A model generated the notes under the pieces. The model was not told where the DNA came from, searched no databases, and was given only the letters and a program-made list of their open reading frames with translations. From contig CAJOQF010000259.1 of the NCBI GenBank assembly GCA_905236295.1, positions 1 to 7,170 on the forward strand: a DNA stretch of 7,170 nt, read 5' to 3'. The DNA comes from an uncultured Eubacterium sp. (GTDB lineage: Bacteria > Bacillota > Clostridia > Lachnospirales > Lachnospiraceae). Position numbers and translations under genes: made by a program. Positions 1 through 4,723 of this stretch are shown here, piece after piece (position 1 is the first letter of the stretch; every line of letters begins with the position of its first letter).

Positions 1-1019
1 CCCGTGTACGGAAGAGATGCATTTCCACCGGCAAGCGAAACCGAGCTTATCGTCACTGTCTTTGATGTGTCGGTGTCCGTCGACGGGGTGGTGCCCGGCG
101 TAGTCGAAGAATCCCCGGATGAGTCCCCGGATGAATCCGATGCCTTTGCTTTTATCTCAAATCCTCTGGTGGTAGTTCCTGAGTACTCATTCAATCCGGT
201 GATTATGACTTTACCTACTCCGGCGGAGACATTGTCGGTATAAGTCAGTGCATAGTTTGTTCCCTTTACCAGATAGTCATCACCATCTTTAACAGTCACA
301 CTCGGTGTGATCTCTGAACCGGTATACTCAAATGATGTACCGCTTAAAGTTATCGTTGTCTTTGTTATACTCTTACCCTCTATGGTAAAAGTCTGTTGTG
401 TAGAGTCAGTGTAGTTTCCTTTTCCTGTAACAACAGCAGTTGCCGTTCCGGCATTTACATTGCTATAGTACTCCACATAGTAATCGGTTTCTCTACTAAG
501 AGGAGTACCGTCTAACCTGACATCAAAGGAATAGTTGGTCGGATCATTTTCCGCAAGCTTATCCGGTTCAATGCGATTGCCGGTATAAGTGTAACCGGTA
601 GGAGAAATACTTACTGAAGCATTTTTTAAGGATGCCTTTACAATGCTAAAGGTGCCTGTCACTGTACCCGTATAATCTCCAATTCCTTTAATTTTCACAC
701 TGGCAGTGCCCACCTCTTCATTATTTGAATAGGAACTGATTTTATAGTCAACATTCTCTTTCAAAGTTGTGAGTCCGTCATCTTCATCCTCTATTTTAAC
801 CGTGGGAACAGGGCATCTCTCCTCCCCGGTATACGGGTACTCTTTACTTCCAAACGTAACGACCGCACTCGAGATTGATTTTTTCTCTCCCTCTGCGCTA
901 ACCTCCATAGGTCCAAACATCCCTGTTCCCGGAGAGAGCATCAAAACCGAGGTCGCGAGTATCATAAATATCGCAACCATTGTCTGTAAGATTCTGTTTC
1001 TTAAAAGTCCTTTTTTCAT
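1..1019 (-). CDS. Second Ig-like tandem-repeat surface protein (3' end outside window)
   Basis: This frame is open from ATG at 1019 to the window edge: 339 codons plus two bases, with no stop. Residues 1-42 are a signal peptide (MKKGLLRNRI, hydrophobic core, cleavage near VSA/EGE). Three Ig-like modules of the same family as the first gene follow: about 47-128 (YPYTG, YSNN, GIGDYTG, FSI), 129-214 (YTYTG, DYYVEYYSN, GKGNYTD, FTI) and 215-290 (FEYTG, SVTVKDG, GTNYALTYTDN, FEI). Residues 291-319 are a low-complexity Ser/Thr/Asp/Pro linker containing SSGDSSGDSS. A fourth module begins at about 320 and reaches its PYTG at the edge. The gene starts 32 bases after the GHL10 stop, with a strong ribosome binding site. 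It is a paralogue of the first gene, which shows what an intact N-terminus looks like. Role: extracellular rod or adhesin by inference; ligand and anchoring unknown. Confidence 0.9.
   Translation of the reverse strand, partial: MKKGLLRNRILQTMVAIFMILATSVLMLSPGTGMFGPMEVSAEGEKKSISSAVVTFGSKEYPYTGEERCPVPTVKIEDEDDGLTTLKENVDYKISSYSNNEEVGTASVKIKGIGDYTGTVTGTFSIVKASLKNASVSISPTGYTYTGNRIEPDKLAENDPTNYSFDVRLDGTPLSRETDYYVEYYSNVNAGTATAVVTGKGNYTDSTQQTFTIEGKSITKTTITLSGTSFEYTGSEITPSVTVKDGDDYLVKGTNYALTYTDNVSAGVGKVIITGLNEYSGTTTRGFEIKAKASDSSGDSSGDSSTTPGTTPSTDTDTSKTVTISSVSLAGGNASLPYT
150..881 (-). repeat. Three Ig-like modules of the second repeat protein
   Basis: Approximate module spans in reading order: 881-636, 635-378 and 377-150. 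Each has the YTG turn, a D/N-Y block followed by Y.N or Y.DN, a G.GNYT or related turn, and a closing F.I strand. The middle module has an insertion before its GTPLSRETDY block. A fourth module starts at about position 62 and continues past the window edge. Confidence 0.8.
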
Positions 1020-1023
1020 AAAC

Positions 1024-1034
1024 ATCACCTTTTT
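1024..1034 (-). promoter_or_regulatory. Ribosome binding site AAAAAGGTGAT for the second repeat protein
   Basis: The minus strand reads AAAAAGGTGAT followed by GTTT and ATG at 1019. This is one of the two best Shine-Dalgarno matches in the window and supports the start of a gene whose end is not visible. Confidence 0.75.
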
Positions 1035-1051
1035 CGCCTGTCGAAGTGCCG

Positions 1052-2248
1052 TTACTGGGTAAGAAGCGTCTTCACCCTCGAAAGTTCCTTCTTCTTGTCG
1101 CTGTTGCTGCTGTAGAATGCTGATGTATCGAAGAACACAAATCCTTCCGCACCCTTTTTTCTCAGTTTCTTTATCTGGGTGACAAGATTCTTTGTGTTGT
1201 CTTTCCAGCCCGGATCGTCTTTGATCTTCTCGCCTGCTCTGCTGGCCGACAGACCGATGTAGAGCTTTGTATTATTCTTATTGAGCTTTACAAATTCGTT
1301 CAGGCGATTGTTGAACATGGTCACATTTCCGTCTTCGCCCCATTTGTTGGTCCAATAGAGCTGTGGAACCAGATAGTCAACATAATTCTTCTTTGCCGCA
1401 GAAAGCCATGTATCGATATCAGCTCCCGATGCCCTGTCGTTTTCAAGATTTCCCTGAGGGCTGATGCCAAACTCTTTTCCCTTGCTATGGCAGAGCTTAT
1501 ATACACTCTTTACGAGTTTATTAACGTTCTTTTTCTTCTTTTCAGCCGATACGACCTTATATTTTGTCTGGGTGTGTGAATCGCCGCTCTTTGCTATGAT
1601 CGAATACTTCGTGCCCGGATCTGCCACTGAGCAATATCCGCTTGTAGCATTGTAGAAGTAGTCGTCAAAATGGATTCCGTCGACATTGTACTCAAGTACC
1701 TCGCTCACAGCCTGACGAACACGTTTTCTCGAAGATAATTTACCCGGATCATAGTAATAGCTCGCCTCAACCGTTCTGTATGGGTTCATCCATGCGTGAA
1801 ATTCCATTCCGTATTTATGCGTAAGTGTTATAAGCACTTTGAGCGGATCATATGAATATACCGAGCTTGCTTTCTTGTTCTTATTAGCGCTGCCTGCCAT
1901 ATACGCCGATGCATTGAAGGTATCACTCTCCCATATCGCATCATCGAATGCTCTGACGTGGAATACGATCGCATTGATATTGTATGCCTGCATCTTTTTA
2001 AGGAACTTTTTGTACTTAGCCTTAAAATCTTCCTTGCTCAGGTTTGAGGAAAGACCGATCGATGAATACGAATAGCACGATACCCAGACTCCGCGAAATT
2101 CATCATCTGTTGTTGTCGTCGAGCTTGCCTCAGTCTGTGTGACTGTGCTGTCTGCAAAGACCAGAGCGCTCACTGTTCCAAATCCCAATGCTGCAATTAT
2201 TGCGATACACACTACCGCTTTTAAAATTTTCTTACTCTTGTTGTTCAT
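1052..2248 (-). CDS. Secreted GHL10 (DUF187) family glycosidase-like protein
   Basis: Protein of 398 residues in the GHL10/DUF187 family, TIM-barrel glycosyl hydrolase-like proteins that include Bacillus YngK and E. coli DigH (YddW), a glycosidase acting on denuded peptidoglycan glycan. Residues 1-32 are a signal peptide (NNKSKKILK, hydrophobic core, cleavage near VFA/DS). Family motifs in order: EFRGVWVS (50-57), INAIVFHVRAFDDAIWES (91-108), HKYGMEFHAWMNPYR (144-158), NVDGIHFDDYFY (188-199; the D195-D196 pair is the candidate catalytic region), GKEFGISPQGN (257-267), YLVPQLYW (292-299), LYIGLSA (329-335) and GAEGFVFFDT (366-375). The catalytic domain is essentially the whole mature protein; no wall-binding domain or sorting signal is present, so it is probably released or held loosely. 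The stretch at 200-240 is Lys-rich and diverges from the family's usual DWRR-type segment. Its start is 21 bases after the anchored-protein stop. Substrate is not determined; a peptidoglycan or other envelope glycan is inferred. Confidence 0.92.
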   Translation of the reverse strand: MNNKSKKILKAVVCIAIIAALGFGTVSALVFADSTVTQTEASSTTTTDDEFRGVWVSCYSYSSIGLSSNLSKEDFKAKYKKFLKKMQAYNINAIVFHVRAFDDAIWESDTFNASAYMAGSANKNKKASSVYSYDPLKVLITLTHKYGMEFHAWMNPYRTVEASYYYDPGKLSSRKRVRQAVSEVLEYNVDGIHFDDYFYNATSGYCSVADPGTKYSIIAKSGDSHTQTKYKVVSAEKKKKNVNKLVKSVYKLCHSKGKEFGISPQGNLENDRASGADIDTWLSAAKKNYVDYLVPQLYWTNKWGEDGNVTMFNNRLNEFVKLNKNNTKLYIGLSASRAGEKIKDDPGWKDNTKNLVTQIKKLRKKGAEGFVFFDTSAFYSSNSDKKKELSRVKTLLTQ

Positions 2249-2269
2249 TTATATATACCCGGTTTCAAA

Positions 2270-3514
2270 TTATTTCTTTGAAAAGAAACTCTTTCTTCTT
2301 ACTATCACAAAATACGCTCCCACGAGCGCCACTGCCACGATAAGGAAGACCCTGTAATCGTCTGCGATCCCCGTGTGCGGGGTGCCATCCTTAACATGGA
2401 TTCCCTCACTTAATCCCACATAGTCGGAGCAATGGTTTTGTACCATCACCACGTAGCCTCTGCTGTTTACGTTGCCGTAGGATATGTTTTCCAGTTCTCC
2501 GTCCGAGCACTCATAGTAGTAAAGCGTCTCGCCCTCATGGGACTTTCCTACCGGCACGTAGACATAAGCTGTTGCCGGAAGGTCTCCGGAGTATCTGAAC
2601 ATAAGCTCAAACGAGAAGTTATTCTCGTTCATCTCTTTTGCATCAACCGTTCTTCGGTTGTATTTCATTATTAGTCTGACCCAGAAATCATATTCATCAA
2701 TACCCTTCACCAGCTTCATGGAACCGGCTGCGAACTTGATCTTGATCCCATCCTCTGTCTCAAATGAAATATTGTACTTTTTATTGGTCTTTATGATCTC
2801 TTTCATCTCAGATCTGGTAAACGGATCATCATCCTCAGCCACCTTTATGACCTTGGTCTCGATACTGTTATCTATTCCGATCTTTGGTTCCGGCTCAGAG
2901 TATGAGCTGCCTGATGAACCTGAAGAAGATCCCGAAGATGAATTCGAGCCGCCCGAACTTGAACTGCCTGAGCTACCGCCCGATGAACTGCCGCCTGATG
3001 AGGATGAACCACCCGAAGGCTTCTTGCCGGACGAATCGTCTTTCGAAGGCTTTTTGCCGGATGAATCATCATCGTCATCATCTAACTCATCACTGCTATC
3101 ATCATCGTCGTCATCGAGTTCTTCTCCCTCGTCATCGTCATCACTGCTGCTGCCCCCTCCATCCAAATCATCAAACGGAATGCCGTTTGATGAAGCGAAG
3201 CTTTCCGCCGCAGTTCCTCCGTAACCGGCGATAAGTTTTATTGTGCCTGGCTGGCTTCCAATACTTGTTACATTTCCGTAGATGGTTATTCTGTCATAGT
3301 ATCCCGTAAACGCTCCGGATGCTATGCTCGAAACCTCCGACGGAACCGTCACAGATGAGGAAGAGCCATTGTAGCTGACCAGCACTCCATCTTCAATTGT
3401 AAAACTCTCGTCCGCGAGGAGCGTCTTTGCAGGGGCAACAGCAAATGCCATCACCATACAAAGTGTCACCACCCATGCGAGCAGTCTCCATTTTTTTTCA
3501 AACTTTTTCATCAT
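2270..3514 (-). CDS. Sortase-anchored surface protein: BspA-like LRR, Asp-rich and Ser/Gly stalk, TPHTG sorting signal
   Basis: Exported 414-residue protein, numbered from the ATG at 3514. Residues 1-34 are a signal peptide (MMKKFEKKW, hydrophobic core, cleavage near TLLA/DES). Residues 38-117 match one BspA-type (LRR_5) unit: DGVLVSYNGSSSSVTVPSEV, IASGAF.GY, VTSIG, and the familiar cap IAGYGGTAAESFASSNGIPF. Residues 125-150 are nearly all Asp/Glu, with two six-Asp runs, followed by two GKKPS units. Residues 168-204 are almost only Ser and Gly, probably a flexible wall-spanning stalk. Residues 209-377 form a folded domain (LPATAYVYVPVG, ETLYYYECSDG, NHCSDYVG) that I recognise as recurring in Firmicutes surface proteins but cannot name. 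The C-terminus has TPHTG (378-382), a membrane helix (about 389-405) and a basic tail RRKSFFSKK. It directly follows the class B sortase and is its probable substrate. Function beyond surface display is unknown. The in-frame GTG at 3523 overlaps the Shine-Dalgarno site and is rejected as start. Confidence 0.9.
   Translation of the reverse strand: MMKKFEKKWRLLAWVVTLCMVMAFAVAPAKTLLADESFTIEDGVLVSYNGSSSSVTVPSEVSSIASGAFTGYYDRITIYGNVTSIGSQPGTIKLIAGYGGTAAESFASSNGIPFDDLDGGGSSSDDDDEGEELDDDDDDSSDELDDDDDDSSGKKPSKDDSSGKKPSGGSSSSGGSSSGGSSGSSSSGGSNSSSGSSSGSSGSSYSEPEPKIGIDNSIETKVIKVAEDDDPFTRSEMKEIIKTNKKYNISFETEDGIKIKFAAGSMKLVKGIDEYDFWVRLIMKYNRRTVDAKEMNENNFSFELMFRYSGDLPATAYVYVPVGKSHEGETLYYYECSDGELENISYGNVNSRGYVVMVQNHCSDYVGLSEGIHVKDGTPHTGIADDYRVFLIVAVALVGAYFVIVRRKSFFSKK
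2273..2383 (-). other. C-terminal cell-wall sorting signal (TPHTG + membrane helix + basic tail)
   Basis: TPHTG is followed by IADDYR, a hydrophobic stretch from VFLIVAVAL through YFVIV, and the tail RRKSFFSKK, which is the standard three-part order of a sorting signal. The motif keeps the P-x-T-G core but has Thr in place of Leu. The related form (S/P)PxTG is the established target of Clostridioides difficile SrtB, a class B enzyme. Confidence 0.85.
2900..3142 (-). repeat. Low-complexity Asp-rich and Ser/Gly-rich stalk
   Basis: The reading-strand DNA is mostly GAT/GAC codons in the first part and TCN/GGN codons in the rest. The protein reads DDDDEGEE, then two near-identical units ELDDDDDDSS(D/G), then two GKKPS units, then about 37 Ser/Gly residues. 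The trinucleotide runs could gain or lose codons in frame, so length may differ between strains. Confidence 0.85.
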
Positions 3515-3518
3515 ACCT

Positions 3519-3525
3519 ATCACCT
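3519..3525 (-). promoter_or_regulatory. Ribosome binding site AGGTGAT for the anchored protein
   Basis: The minus strand reads AGGTGAT, a good match to the anti-Shine-Dalgarno complement, 4 bases before ATG at 3514. The longer in-frame start, GTG at 3523, lies inside this site, so the ATG is preferred. The same GGTGAT form precedes the second repeat gene. Confidence 0.7.
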
Positions 3526-3547
3526 ACTTAAGAAGAAGAAAAATGTC

Positions 3548-4705
3548 CTATTTAATGCGTTTTGCCATCACAAACATACGCCCATCCTCTGTATAGCTGT
3601 TGCAGGTGGAGAGAGTGATCAGCTCATCCCCAAACTCAACATCCATATCCCCGATGGAAACCAGCTTCTTTATGTTGGATATCGCCTCGTCAAACTCCTC
3701 CTCGTCGTCCGCATCCAGGAAATCATAATACCTGAAGGAATCATCATCCTGATACTCGACTTCGGAAAGTCCGACCCCGACGATCCTGTACTGAGCCGTC
3801 TCATATATCGTATCGAACTCGATAAAGCGGTGTGTCCATGCATAGTCCTCATCAAGGAAATTCTTGAGTTGTCCGAACATGGCTCCGCTTCGCATATTGT
3901 GTCCGTAGATAATGATGTTGTCATCCCTGTTTATCACGTCGTTTCTGCCGTCGACAAACAGGGTGCCGTTTTTGTCTTTGCTTTTGTCGAAGCTGTGATT
4001 CAGATAGTATGAATTGTCAGCTTCAATCTGCATGACAGGATAGTTGATATCTGTATTTTCTATCGTAAGCCACCCTATCATATCGTGGTTTTTCTCGTAA
4101 ATGTCCGCAAACTGCGGCAATACCTTGAGATCTGATGCTTTTATCGTTTCTTCTTCTTGTGGTTGATCGTCGAATTCCGAATCCGACAGATCCGTTGTGG
4201 CTTCAGATACATCGGAGACAACACCTTCCGTCGCTTCATCGGCAAAAGGCGCCACATAGTTGTCACCGAGGCTTTTCTTTGCCTCGTCCATCTGCCCCTG
4301 CAGCTCCTCGAGCTGCTTGGCATTGTAACGGGTTCTTATCTCCCCCAGGCCAAATGTGAGGAAGCATATGGCGGCGGCGGCAATTATCAAAAATCCCGCC
4401 ACTCGCCTGCCTTTGCTCGTCTCGTTGAGCTTGTCTTCATGCTCCTCTTTGTCCTTCGCAAGAGAAATGGTACCGCCGGCAACCTTGTCAGAGACAAAGC
4501 CGAAAAATCCCCGTCCGACTTTGCTCTTGAAATTGACCTTGCCTGAACGAATGATGCGATAGAGTGCCACCACCTGCTCCGGATCGTCAAAATCGACCTC
4601 ATGGATCAGATGTTTTATAAGCTCCATATCCTCCTGACCATCAAGATACTCCTCGTAGGAGTTGAAGGTATATTGCCCTATACTGTAGGTCTCTTCATTT
4701 ATCAC
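3548..4705 (-). CDS. Class B sortase with cytosolic N-terminal extension
   Basis: Membrane transpeptidase that cuts a sorting motif and joins the protein to the cell wall. With a GTG start the protein has 385 residues. Residues 1-100 are a charged, predicted cytosolic domain (YTFNSYEEYLDGQ, then DP...LYRIIRSG). Residues 102-121 form one membrane helix. Residues 122-190 are a coiled, then acidic Ser/Thr/Asp/Glu linker. The sortase fold follows: IGWL.I..T.INYPV, YYL.H.F, G.LF.D.RN. The catalytic His is H269 in IIIYGHNM, the Cys is C368 in LSTC, and the Arg is R376 in EDGRMFV, so the triad is complete. YGHNM, the spacing and LSTCN indicate class B. The protein is longer than the usual class B size of about 240-260 residues because of the extension and linker. 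Start choice: the first possible codon (TTG at 4714) lies 1 base from the Shine-Dalgarno site, whereas GTG at 4705 has normal spacing. The downstream gene carries a TPHTG signal and is the likely substrate. Confidence 0.95.
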   Translation of the reverse strand: MINEETYSIGQYTFNSYEEYLDGQEDMELIKHLIHEVDFDDPEQVVALYRIIRSGKVNFKSKVGRGFFGFVSDKVAGGTISLAKDKEEHEDKLNETSKGRRVAGFLIIAAAAICFLTFGLGEIRTRYNAKQLEELQGQMDEAKKSLGDNYVAPFADEATEGVVSDVSEATTDLSDSEFDDQPQEEETIKASDLKVLPQFADIYEKNHDMIGWLTIENTDINYPVMQIEADNSYYLNHSFDKSKDKNGTLFVDGRNDVINRDDNIIIYGHNMRSGAMFGQLKNFLDEDYAWTHRFIEFDTIYETAQYRIVGVGLSEVEYQDDDSFRYYDFLDADDEEEFDEAISNIKKLVSIGDMDVEFGDELITLSTCNSYTEDGRMFVMAKRIK

Positions 4706-4714
4706 ATCAACCAA

Positions 4715-4721
4715 TCCTCTT
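4715..4721 (-). promoter_or_regulatory. Ribosome binding site AAGAGGA for the sortase, fixing a GTG start
   Basis: On the minus strand the site reads AAGAGGA between the stop of the repeat gene (4726-4724) and the sortase. It leaves 9 bases to GTG at 4705. The upstream in-frame TTG at 4714 is directly adjacent to it and cannot be used well. The only nearby ATG (4706-4708) is in another frame and is followed at once by a stop. Confidence 0.7.
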
Positions 4722-4723
4722 TG

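Noticed and set aside
109..132. Two 12-base tandem copies (gaRtccccggat) as a possible regulatory repeat
   Set aside because: They lie inside the coding frame and simply encode the SSGD units of the linker.
769..1062. Plus-strand frame of 97 codons opposite the start of the second repeat protein
   Set aside because: The minus strand has a strong ribosome site, a signal peptide and repeat modules over the same bases.
2658..3224. Plus-strand frame of 188 codons rich in Pro, Glu and Ser
   Set aside because: It is the antisense of the Ser/Gly and Asp-rich stalk; low-complexity GAT/TCN/GGN codons leave the opposite strand open by chance. No ribosome site or recognisable domain.
3491..3498. Run of eight A on the coding strand near the start of the anchored protein, as a phase-variation switch
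   Set aside because: The run is short, codes naturally for Glu-Lys-Lys, and AAA-rich signal peptide starts are normal here. No evidence of length variation from one sequence.
3515..3547. Gap between the sortase and the anchored protein as an internal promoter or terminator
   Set aside because: Only 33 bases, with a Shine-Dalgarno site but no hairpin and no paired -35/-10 boxes.
4157..4562. Overlapping plus-strand frames opposite the sortase membrane helix and linker
   Set aside because: The composition is unlike a real protein, and the minus-strand frame holds a complete sortase with its catalytic residues.
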